Source of the DNA: an uncultured Planctomycetaceae bacterium
GTDB taxonomy: Bacteria > Planctomycetota > Planctomycetia > Pirellulales > Pirellulaceae
Length of the DNA: 6,418 nt
Assembly (NCBI GenBank): GCA_937967665.1
Contig: CALBSZ010000736.1
Span: forward strand, 1 to 6,418
Direction of reading: 5' to 3'
The position numbers and the translations under genes were made by a program. Below the pieces are notes generated by a model. That model had not been told where the DNA came from. It was given only the letters and a program-made list of their open reading frames with translations, and made no database searches. Shown here piece by piece: positions 1 to 5,917 of this stretch (within the stretch, counting starts at the first letter, position 1; each line of letters opens with the position of its first letter).

Positions 1-240
1 GGCTACCCGGCCACCTTCCACGGCCGCGACTTCCTGGACTGCGTCAAGTCGCGCCGGCCGTGCATCGCTCCGGCCGAAACCGCGCACCGCTCCATTACTC
101 CAGGCCACCTGGCATATGTTTCGCACGAACTGCAACGAGCCCTGCAGTGGGACGCCCAGCGCGAACGGGTTGTCGACGACCCGGCGGCCAACGAACGGTT
201 GTCGCGCATGCCCTACCGGCAACCCTGGAGTCTGGCATGA
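1..240 (+). CDS. Gfo/Idh/MocA family oxidoreductase, C-terminal fragment
   Basis: This is the last 79 codons of a gene that enters from the left edge; frame 1 is open from base 1 to the TGA at 238-240. The visible protein has the typical C-terminal signature of planctomycete Gfo/Idh/MocA-type NAD(P)-dependent oxidoreductases: a FLDCVKSRRP segment (residues 11-20 of the fragment), then ETAHRSITPGHLAYVSHEL, a LQWD motif, and the closing pattern DDPAANERLSRMPYRQPW. These enzymes usually act on sugars, inositols or related polyols. The Rossmann NAD-binding domain and the catalytic residues lie outside the window, so substrate and any export signal cannot be judged. The stop overlaps the next gene's start as ATGA, so the two are probably co-transcribed and translationally coupled. 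The family call rests only on the C-terminal pattern. Confidence 0.75.
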   Translation, partial: GYPATFHGRDFLDCVKSRRPCIAPAETAHRSITPGHLAYVSHELQRALQWDAQRERVVDDPAANERLSRMPYRQPWSLA

Positions 241-755
241 ATGCCGCCGCGCCACGGCATCCCGCGACCCTGCCGCTTGAGGAACTGCTCGAACAATGCG
301 AGACACGGCGCGAGCGGCGGAGCGGCCCCGGCGGCCAGCATCGCAACAAGGTCGAAACGGCGGTGGTCCTCGTGCACCGGCCGACGGCGGTCAAGGGCGA
401 GGCCAGTGAGCGGCGGAGTCAAACGCAGAATCAGGTTGTCGCGCTGCGCCGCCTGCGTGTGAACCTGGCTCTGCAAGTACGAACGCCGCCGGGGGAGTCG
501 CGCGTGCCGAGCGTTTTGTGGCAGTCACGCTGTCGCTCGTCCCGGATTGCCGTGAGCGAGACGCACGACGACTTCCCGGCCTTGCTGGCCGAAGCCTTGG
601 ACGTCCTGCAGCACTGTGACTGGGACCTCAAGGAGACCGCGGCCGCGTTAGCGGTGACGACGTCGCAACTGGTCAAATTCTTCAAGATCGAACCACGCGC
701 GATCTTGCGGATCAACCAGCAGCGGCAGCAAGCCGGTTTGCCGCGATTCCGTTAG
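237..755 (+). CDS. Peptide chain release factor-like (GGQ domain) protein
   Basis: A 172-aa protein built around the RF-1 peptidyl-tRNA hydrolase domain. The catalytic GGQ is at residues 32-34 in the context SGPGGQHRNKVETAV, followed by the conserved basic SERRSQTQNQVVALRRLR stretch at 58-74. In release factors and in ArfB/ICT1-type proteins the GGQ glutamine enters the ribosomal peptidyl-transferase centre and promotes release of the nascent chain. The codon-recognition domains of RF1/RF2 are absent, so a rescue or non-canonical release role is more likely than normal termination; this is inference. The C-terminal third (about 112-172) is not the short basic ArfB tail. It contains DLKETAAALAVTTSQLVKFF (130-149), which reads like a small helix-turn-helix. 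The start at ATG 237 is chosen because it overlaps the upstream stop as ATGA and has GGAG at 227-230, six bases upstream. The in-frame extension further upstream lies inside the oxidoreductase gene and is rejected. Confidence 0.85.
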   Translation: MNAAAPRHPATLPLEELLEQCETRRERRSGPGGQHRNKVETAVVLVHRPTAVKGEASERRSQTQNQVVALRRLRVNLALQVRTPPGESRVPSVLWQSRCRSSRIAVSETHDDFPALLAEALDVLQHCDWDLKETAAALAVTTSQLVKFFKIEPRAILRINQQRQQAGLPRFR

Positions 756-762
756 ATACGCT

Positions 763-2100
763 CTATTCGTGCCGCAGCGCTTCGATGGGATCGAGTTCGG
801 CGGCGCGCATGGCCGGGTAGATACCGAAAACGACGCCGACCACGACCGACACGCCGAACGCCACCGGTATCGAAACCGGTACGATCACCGGCACGACCGT
901 GCTGACCACATCGGGCAGGGTGGCCATGAAGTCGGGGGCGTATCGTTTCACCAGGTAGCGCAGAAAGCGGATGACCGGCGGGCACAACAGGCCGCCCAGG
1001 ATGCCCGTGGCGCCGCCCACAACCGAGAGCGCGATTGTTTCGACCAGGAACTGCCAGATGATGTCGCGCTGCTTGGCGCCCAGCGCGCGGCGAACGCCGA
1101 TTTCACGCGTCCGTTCCGTGACGGTCGCCAGCATAATGTTCATGATCCCGATTCCGCCGACCAGCAGCGAAATGGCCGCGATCAGGCCCATGAACAGCAT
1201 GAACATCAGACGCGTCGTGCGGGCCTGTTCCAACAGTTCCAGGGGAACGATGGTAGCGACATCGTTCATGCGTTCGTGATTCAACAGGGTTTCTTCGACG
1301 AGCTTGGCGGTGGCTACAACGTTTTCCACGCTGTTGACGCGCAGCGTGATCTGACTGAGTTCGACAATTTCGCCCTGGAACGAACCGCTGCGGCGAATCA
1401 TGACTTGATCGCCAATGCGGTCTTGAATCGTCGAGATCGGCGCGTAGACGTCGTTAGAAAAATCCTGCCCGGAGAACGAGCCGCCAATGGCGCCCGTGGC
1501 GCTGCGATGTTTCAACACGCCGACAACGATGTAATAGTCGTTGTGTTCAATCAGGTGAATCCGTCGGCCGATCGGATCTTTGTAGGGAAACAGCCGTTGG
1601 GCGACGCGCGCTGCCAGCACGCAGTGATTCTTGCTCTCCGCAATATCGGTATCGGTCAAGAAGCGTCCGCGATCCACGACCAGCCGCGTTACATCGGCGT
1701 ACTCGGGGGTACAGCCCACGAAGCGGCCGTCGACCAGCCGCTCGCCGTAGGCGAACTGCCGGCGGATTTCCCTAATCGGCAAGGCGCTTTCCAGAGTGGG
1801 GATGGTGGCGACCAGGCGATCGTAGTCCGAACGCGTCAGTCCGTAAGGAAGCATTCCCCGGACGTTGGCGGTGGCTTCGGCGGGTGGTTTGATACTGCGG
1901 ACGATGATATTGTCCGCGCCCAGTCCTTCGATCTGTTTCTGCGCTTCCCGGCTGATCCCCTCGCCGATCGCGACCAGCCAGATGACGCTGGCCACGCCGA
2001 TAAAGATACCCAGAACGGTCAGCATGGACCGCATCGGGTGCAGCAGCAGGCTCTTGACGCCGAGCTGCCAGGTTCGCAGGAATGTACTTATCCAGGGCAT
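763..2100 (-). CDS. ABC transporter permease, MacB/FtsX type
   Basis: A 445-aa inner-membrane protein with the MacB architecture: a cytoplasmic N-terminus, TM1 at about 27-46 (LTVLGIFIGVASVIWLVAIG), a large extracytoplasmic MacB_PCD-like domain at about 50-290, then an FtsX-like block of three membrane segments at about 297-322, 350-375 and 409-430. Between TM2 and TM3 lies the conserved ATPase-contacting segment TERTREIGVRRALGAKQRDI (328-347). The C-terminus AELDPIEALRHE is typical of the family. MacB-like proteins use ATP hydrolysis in the cytoplasm to drive movements in the periplasm, exporting peptides, lipoproteins or small toxins; the substrate here is unknown. The gene starts 6 bp after the ATPase stop with only weak Shine-Dalgarno potential (AAAGG inside the end of the ATPase gene), so coupling is likely. 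No membrane-fusion (HlyD/MacA) gene is in the window. The stop lies 7 bp from the stop of the convergent release-factor-like gene, leaving no room for a separate terminator. Confidence 0.93.
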   Translation of the reverse strand: MPWISTFLRTWQLGVKSLLLHPMRSMLTVLGIFIGVASVIWLVAIGEGISREAQKQIEGLGADNIIVRSIKPPAEATANVRGMLPYGLTRSDYDRLVATIPTLESALPIREIRRQFAYGERLVDGRFVGCTPEYADVTRLVVDRGRFLTDTDIAESKNHCVLAARVAQRLFPYKDPIGRRIHLIEHNDYYIVVGVLKHRSATGAIGGSFSGQDFSNDVYAPISTIQDRIGDQVMIRRSGSFQGEIVELSQITLRVNSVENVVATAKLVEETLLNHERMNDVATIVPLELLEQARTTRLMFMLFMGLIAAISLLVGGIGIMNIMLATVTERTREIGVRRALGAKQRDIIWQFLVETIALSVVGGATGILGGLLCPPVIRFLRYLVKRYAPDFMATLPDVVSTVVPVIVPVSIPVAFGVSVVVGVVFGIYPAMRAAELDPIEALRHE

Positions 2101-2106
2101 GTCGAG

Positions 2107-2802
2107 TCAGACCTTTGCCGGATTGCGGGTGTCCGAGCGTAACTGGCCGTCACGCAGTCGAATGATGCGCTTCGCGCGCGCGGCCACTTCGTCTTCATGG
2201 GTTACCAAAATAATCGTCTTCCCGTCACGGTTCAGCGAGTCGAACAGGCTGAGAATATCTTCAGTGGTGACGGAATCCAAATTGCCGGTCGGTTCATCCG
2301 CCAGGATAAAATACGGGTCGTTAACCAGGCTGCGGGCGATTGCCACGCGTTGTTGCTGGCCGCCGGAAAGTTGCGCCGGGCGATGATTCAGGCGATCCGA
2401 AAGCCCGACCATGGCGGCTAATTCAAGACAGCGATTCCGATTGGCGCGGCCCAGGCGGCCCTGGTAGTAGAGCGGGACTTCGATGTTTTCCACGACCGTC
2501 AACTGCTGGATCAGGTTGTAGGATTGGAAAACGAAACCGATCTTTCCCGCACGCACCTCGGACAGTTCGTCATCGTTCAGTGTGGACACGTCCTGGTCCC
2601 CCAGCAGAAGTTGACCGCTCGTCGGACGATCCAAGCAGCCCAGCAGGTTGAGCATGGTACTCTTGCCCGAACCCGAAGGGCCCATGATCGCCACAAAATC
2701 CCCCTCGGGAACGTCAAACGACACGCCGCGCAGCGCGTGCACCGTTTCGCCCTTGAGGACATAATCCTTCTTCAGATCGGCAAGGCGAGCGGCGGAGGGC
2801 AT
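2107..2802 (-). CDS. ABC transporter ATP-binding protein, LolD/MacB type
   Basis: A 231-aa nucleotide-binding subunit complete in all ABC motifs (numbering from the ATG at 2802): Walker A GPSGSGKST at 41-49, Q-loop Gln at 93, signature LSGGQQQR at 145-152, Walker B FILADE at 165-170, D-loop NLDS at 174-177 and switch His at 202. The sequence NLLGCLDRPTSG (52-63) and the small size place it in the LolD/MacB/FtsE group, whose ATPases pair with FtsX-fold permeases such as the one encoded 6 bp downstream. It would act as a dimer on the cytoplasmic side, powering the transporter. The ATG at 2802 is preferred because it gives the normal N-terminus (MPSAARLADLKKDY). An in-frame GTG at 2820 would add six residues (VPAISP in codon terms), and neither start has a convincing Shine-Dalgarno. 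A TATAAT box lies 83 bp upstream. The substrate cannot be inferred. Confidence 0.93.
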   Translation of the reverse strand: MPSAARLADLKKDYVLKGETVHALRGVSFDVPEGDFVAIMGPSGSGKSTMLNLLGCLDRPTSGQLLLGDQDVSTLNDDELSEVRAGKIGFVFQSYNLIQQLTVVENIEVPLYYQGRLGRANRNRCLELAAMVGLSDRLNHRPAQLSGGQQQRVAIARSLVNDPYFILADEPTGNLDSVTTEDILSLFDSLNRDGKTIILVTHEDEVAARAKRIIRLRDGQLRSDTRNPAKV

Positions 2803-2884
2803 GGGTGAAATGGCTGGCACACAAGGGGAAAATGACGAAGGCCATTCTTGAGAGGGCTAAAGAATGGAATCGCGATACGGTTCC

Positions 2885-2890
2885 ATTATA
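2885..2890 (-). promoter_or_regulatory. Predicted -10 box of the ABC transporter operon
   Basis: Reading the minus strand, these bases are a perfect TATAAT, preceded by GCAGG and followed by GGAACCG. It sits 83 bp upstream of the ATG at 2802 and 65 bp upstream of the alternative GTG, a plausible distance for a leader. No good -35 hexamer is seen at 16-18 bp spacing; the best matches are TTCCTG or TTTCCT around 2908-2914. The extended -10 TG is also lacking. The call therefore rests on the -10 match and its position only. Confidence 0.4.
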
Positions 2891-2964
2891 CCTGCCAGGC
2901 AGCACTGCAGGAAATCGCCGCGGGCGTCTTGAAGGAGTACCATCGCTCCAGCGACGTTATTCGG

Positions 2965-3043
<79 letters not shown>

Positions 3044-3069
3044 TTACTCAGGCCGTGATTCAGAGTCTA

Positions 3070-3148
3070 CTGGGTGGCTGGGGTCGAACGCAGCGAGCCC
3101 TCAGAATCCAGGGTTCTGTGGAGTCGCTTCGCTGTTCCACATAAGCCC
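3070..3148. repeat. Intergenic inverted-repeat element, copy 2
   Basis: This is the second, more degraded copy in the same orientation as copy 1. The left arm is 3072-3104, the 11-bp spacer 3105-3115 and the right arm 3116-3148. The overall arm match falls to 20 of 33, but the two local hairpins persist. The left one changes one base to give a G-T wobble pair in CTGGGG/CCTCAG. The right one, TGTGGA with TCCACA, changes both sides relative to copy 1, which looks compensatory. The conserved local stems suggest that the RNA or DNA hairpin matters more than the primary sequence. It lies just 23 bp past the rpoN stop, so it would be in the rpoN 3' transcript. Confidence 0.7.
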
Positions 3149-3171
3149 TATCTCCGGTGTTGAGACGGAGT

Positions 3172-4659
3172 CTAGCGTTTGCTCCAGTCGCGGCGTTGCC
3201 GCGAGCTGGGAATGCCCATTTTCTGGCGATATTTGGTCACGGTGCGCCGCGCCACATTCAGCCCGTGCGCCTTCAGCCGCTTGACCAATTCATCGTCGGA
3301 ATAGGGATGTTGCTTGTCTTCCTTGTCGACAATTTCCTGCAACTTGATCCGGATCTTGTCCCAGGCGACGTCTTCGCCGTCGTCGGTCCGCGTGCCGCCG
3401 ACGAAAAACCGTTTCAGCGGTTCGATCCCGCGCGGCGTCTGGATGTACTTGTCGTCCACGGCGCGGCTGACCGTGGTCACATGCACGCCAACCTTGTCCG
3501 CGATCTGTTGCATCTTCAGCGGTTCGATATATTCCGGCCCTTCGTCCAGGAACATCGTCTGGTGGTCAACAATGGCCTGGGCGACGCGCATCAGCGTGTT
3601 GCGGCGTTGTTCAATCGATTCGATCAGCCATTGCGCCGAATTGACTTTCCGTTTGATGAACTCCTTTTCTTCCGGCGTTGCCGTGCCGTTTGCCAGGCGC
3701 CGCCGATAATATTCGCTGATATGCAGCCGGGGTGTCCGGGCGTCGTCCATGACGATCTTGTACGTGCCGTCATCGGCGCGTTCGACGAACACATCGGGAG
3801 TGACATTCGGCACGTACGTTTCCGCATATCCCGAAGCCGGCTTGGGATTCAGTTTGCGCAGTTGCTCCCAGGCTTCCTGGATGCGTTCCACCGAGTAACC
3901 CGTCTTGCGTTCGATATTGGGCATGCGGTTGTCGCGCAGGTCTTCCAGGTGCCCGGAAACCAGCGTCTTCACTTCGTCGTACATGTACATGTCTGGCGTG
4001 AGTTGCAGCAACAGGCACTCGCGCAGATCCCGAGCGGCCACACCGGCCGGGTCCAGGCTTTGGACCAGTTCCAGGGCTTCGAGCGCCTTGGCTTCCATCT
4101 CTTCGTCCGCGTCCGGTGGGAGCAGGTCCGACAGGCTGGCGCGGAAATAACCGCCGTCCTTGGCGTCCAGGCTCGAAATGATGCGGATGGCGATTTCATA
4201 AATATCCCGTTCGAGGTCGAATTCGCCCAACTGCTCGATCAAGTGGTCGTGCAAGGATTGCGGCCGCGACACGGCATTCGACATCGCATCGTGCTTACGA
4301 TCCCCTTCCTCGTCGAGTCGTCCCGCCGAACGCCGCGGGTTCTCGTCAAAATAATCCGGCACGTCGCGGTCGAGTTCCAACAGACGCTCGAAGTCGTCGG
4401 CGTTGTCGGTCTTGTCATCAACGACCAGTTCCCGTTCCGTCTCGGCCGGCGCGTCGGGATTGTCGTGCTCCTGCGGCTCGTCCGGAGCCGTCGGATCGGT
4501 TTCCTGCTGCTCCAGAACCGGGTTCTCGTTCATCTCCTGTTCGATGCGTTCCTGCAACGCCATGATGGGCAGCTGCAGGATCTCCATCGACTGGATCATG
4601 CGAGGAGCCAGTTTTTGGGTTTGGATCTGCCGTTGATCAATGCCTAGAGATAGCCGCAT
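3172..4659 (-). CDS. rpoN: RNA polymerase sigma-54 factor RpoN
   Basis: A complete 495-aa sigma-54, close to the usual family length. Region I (about 1-50) is the glutamine- and leucine-rich activator-interacting domain (QIQTQKLAPRMIQSMEILQL at 11-30, then QEMNENPVLE). An acidic linker covers roughly 51-125. The core-binding domain includes SLDPAGVAARDLRECLLLQL (201-220), followed by NPKPASGY (271-278) and YVPNVTPDVFV (282-292). A helix-turn-helix is at about 384-402 (QQIADKVGVHVTTVSRAVD), and the diagnostic RpoN box ARRTVTKYR is at 470-478, near the C-terminus. RpoN directs core polymerase to -24/-12 promoters and needs AAA+ enhancer-binding proteins to open them; none is encoded in this window. 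The start at ATG 4659 gives the canonical MRLSLG-type N-terminus and has GAGG ten bases upstream. A 2 x 19-bp tandem repeat lies about 65-100 bp upstream. No sigma-54-type promoter is seen in front of the gene. Confidence 0.98.
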   Translation of the reverse strand: MRLSLGIDQRQIQTQKLAPRMIQSMEILQLPIMALQERIEQEMNENPVLEQQETDPTAPDEPQEHDNPDAPAETERELVVDDKTDNADDFERLLELDRDVPDYFDENPRRSAGRLDEEGDRKHDAMSNAVSRPQSLHDHLIEQLGEFDLERDIYEIAIRIISSLDAKDGGYFRASLSDLLPPDADEEMEAKALEALELVQSLDPAGVAARDLRECLLLQLTPDMYMYDEVKTLVSGHLEDLRDNRMPNIERKTGYSVERIQEAWEQLRKLNPKPASGYAETYVPNVTPDVFVERADDGTYKIVMDDARTPRLHISEYYRRRLANGTATPEEKEFIKRKVNSAQWLIESIEQRRNTLMRVAQAIVDHQTMFLDEGPEYIEPLKMQQIADKVGVHVTTVSRAVDDKYIQTPRGIEPLKRFFVGGTRTDDGEDVAWDKIRIKLQEIVDKEDKQHPYSDDELVKRLKAHGLNVARRTVTKYRQKMGIPSSRQRRDWSKR

Positions 4660-4723
4660 CGGCTGCTGACCTCAGTTCCTTGGTTGCGGTTAACGCGACT
4701 CTCCATGATATCCGTTGCGAGTC

Positions 4724-4761
4724 GTTTCGTGGTGCCTGTTAAGTTTCGTGGTGCCTGTTAA
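4724..4761. repeat. Perfect 2 x 19-bp tandem repeat upstream of rpoN
   Basis: GTTTCGTGGTGCCTGTTAA occurs twice head to tail with no spacer (4724-4742 and 4743-4761). It lies 65-102 bp upstream of the rpoN ATG in the 211-bp gap between recR and rpoN. The period is slightly under two helical turns. It could be a paired operator for rpoN, a leader RNA element, or a recent slippage duplication; the sequence alone does not decide. It does not match the -24/-12 sigma-54 consensus on either strand. I found no convincing terminator for recR or sigma-70-type promoter for rpoN in the rest of this gap. Confidence 0.6.
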
Positions 4762-4870
4762 TTCGGGGAGTCCGACAGCGCCGTGCTCTCAGAAAATCGG
4801 CCTATGTAAATCTATCATTCGATTCGTCGTGGGGACGCGGGCTTCGAAAAATTCAAAAGTGGTTTTATCG

Positions 4871-5470
4871 TCAAAACTTCTGTCGACCGCTTAGGGCGTC
4901 GGAAAGGATCTCCTTGTTGGTGTATTCCAGGATGCTGCCCGAGGTAATTCCGCGTGCCAGTCGTGTGATCTGTACCGGAAACTCGGATAATAAGTTGGAT
5001 ATGTGCAGCGCCGTCCCATCTCCTTCCACGTTGGGGTTGGTGGCCATGATGATCTCTTCAAATTCACCCGTCGCAACCCGATTGACCAGTTCTGCAATCG
5101 TCAGCTGGTCGGGGCCAATGCCTTCCAGCGGCGCAATCCGGCCAAGCAGTACATGGTACAGTCCGTCATACACTGCCGCTTGTTCCAGCGACATCAGGTC
5201 GCGCGGCTGCTCGACAATGCACAATTTCTTTTTGTCGCGCCGCACATCCCGGCAGATGGGGCAACGCTCCTGCTCCGACAAGTTGTAACAAACCTGGCAG
5301 TATTTCACTTTCTGGCGCACATCCCGAATCGCGTCCGCCAGCTTCATCGCTTCCGACTCGTGGACTCGTAAAATGTGGTAAGCCAGTCGCTCTGCCGACT
5401 TGCGTCCAATTCCAGGTAAATTGGCAAGTTCGTTAATCAGGGTGGCTACGGACTCCGTTATCTGCGCCAT
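4871..5470 (-). CDS. recR: Recombination mediator protein RecR
   Basis: A complete 199-aa RecR of normal length. RecR acts with RecO (and RecF) to load RecA onto SSB-coated single-stranded DNA during gap repair. The N-terminal helix-hairpin-helix is at about 17-30 (NLPGIGRKSAERLA). The zinc-binding site is formed by Cys58, Cys61, Cys70 and Cys73 (CQVC and CPIC). The Toprim domain runs from about 82 (LCIVEQPRDLMSLE) through ATNPNVEGDGTALHI (143-157), with the C-terminal RLARGITSGSILEYTNKEIL (170-189) matching the family's RLARGLP-GG-LEY pattern, slightly altered. The ATG at 5470 has a good Shine-Dalgarno (GGAAGGA) just upstream. It follows ybaB by 63 bp and is the last gene of the dnaX-ybaB-recR cluster; no clear terminator follows. 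Confidence 0.98.
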   Translation of the reverse strand: MAQITESVATLINELANLPGIGRKSAERLAYHILRVHESEAMKLADAIRDVRQKVKYCQVCYNLSEQERCPICRDVRRDKKKLCIVEQPRDLMSLEQAAVYDGLYHVLLGRIAPLEGIGPDQLTIAELVNRVATGEFEEIIMATNPNVEGDGTALHISNLLSEFPVQITRLARGITSGSILEYTNKEILSDALSGRQKF

Positions 5471-5533
5471 TGTTCCTTCCGATTACGGGTCCGAGTCTCC
5501 GACACGGGCCAGCAACTGCTACCGACGATCGGG

Positions 5534-5884
5534 TTACGATTCCGGGTCCCCTGTAAACTTGGCCATCGCTTCGCTGAGTCCAGGCATGTTCATGTCCTCG
5601 GCAATAGCCTGCATCTCTTGCTGGTGCAGTTCTTTTGACTTCTGCACGGCCAGGTTGACGGCCGCGGGGAGCAGGTCTTCGAGCATTTCGCGGTCTGTCA
5701 ACGCGGGATCGATCTTGACGCTCAAAACTTCTCCCAGTCCATTTACTTCCACTTCGACCATCCCCGCGCCCGCGCTGGCGGTCGCCCGCTTGCTTTTCAG
5801 GCGTCTACTGACTTCTTCCAGCTTGCCGCCCATCTGCTGGGCCTGGCGGATCATGGAAGTCAGGTCACCGAGTCCCTTGAACAT
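5534..5884 (-). CDS. ybaB: YbaB/EbfC family nucleoid-associated protein
   Basis: A 116-aa protein of typical YbaB/EbfC length, starting MFKGLGDLTSMIRQAQQMGG, a clear family signature. An N-terminal helix (about 4-32) precedes the beta-strand core (MVEVEVNGLGEVLSVKIDPAL, 42-62 region), followed by the helix DREMLEDLLPAAVNLAVQKS (64-83), another family hallmark. YbaB proteins are dimeric, bind DNA with little or modest sequence preference, and are found with the nucleoid. The C-terminus (MNMPGLSEAMAKF) is also typical. The gene sits 33 bp after the dnaX stop and 63 bp before recR, the conserved order in many bacteria. Upstream of its ATG there is only a purine-rich GAAAGAAAG stretch, not a strong Shine-Dalgarno. 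Confidence 0.96.
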   Translation of the reverse strand: MFKGLGDLTSMIRQAQQMGGKLEEVSRRLKSKRATASAGAGMVEVEVNGLGEVLSVKIDPALTDREMLEDLLPAAVNLAVQKSKELHQQEMQAIAEDMNMPGLSEAMAKFTGDPES

Positions 5885-5917
5885 TGCTGCTGCTTTCTTT
5901 CGTTTCCAGTTGATTCG

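Noticed and set aside
60..236. N-terminal extension of the release-factor-like protein to an upstream ATG at 60
   Set aside because: The extension lies inside the oxidoreductase coding region and has no family resemblance, while ATG 237 has an ATGA overlap and a good Shine-Dalgarno.
3152..3170. Stem-loop right after the rpoN stop as an intrinsic terminator
   Set aside because: The stem is only 5 bp (CTCCG/CGGAG) with a 9-nt loop and is followed by ATAGGGC on the minus strand, not a T run.
3157..4647. A 496-codon open frame on the + strand, opposite rpoN, and a 457-codon one at 769-2142 opposite the permease
   Set aside because: Both are antisense shadows of clear genes in GC-rich DNA. Their translations are Asp/Arg/His/Gln-rich without family motifs, and the minus-strand frames carry unmistakable RpoN and MacB signatures.
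4660..4870. A sigma-54 (-24/-12) promoter or autoregulation site in front of rpoN
   Set aside because: GGCAC words occur in the tandem repeat, but no GC or TTGC element follows at the required spacing.
5480..5549. Near-direct repeat CGATTACGGGTCC (5480-5492) and CGATTCCGGGTCC (5537-5549) flanking the ybaB-recR gap
   Set aside because: It is only 13 bp with one mismatch, one copy overlaps the ybaB coding end, and there is no symmetry or positional logic; chance is sufficient.
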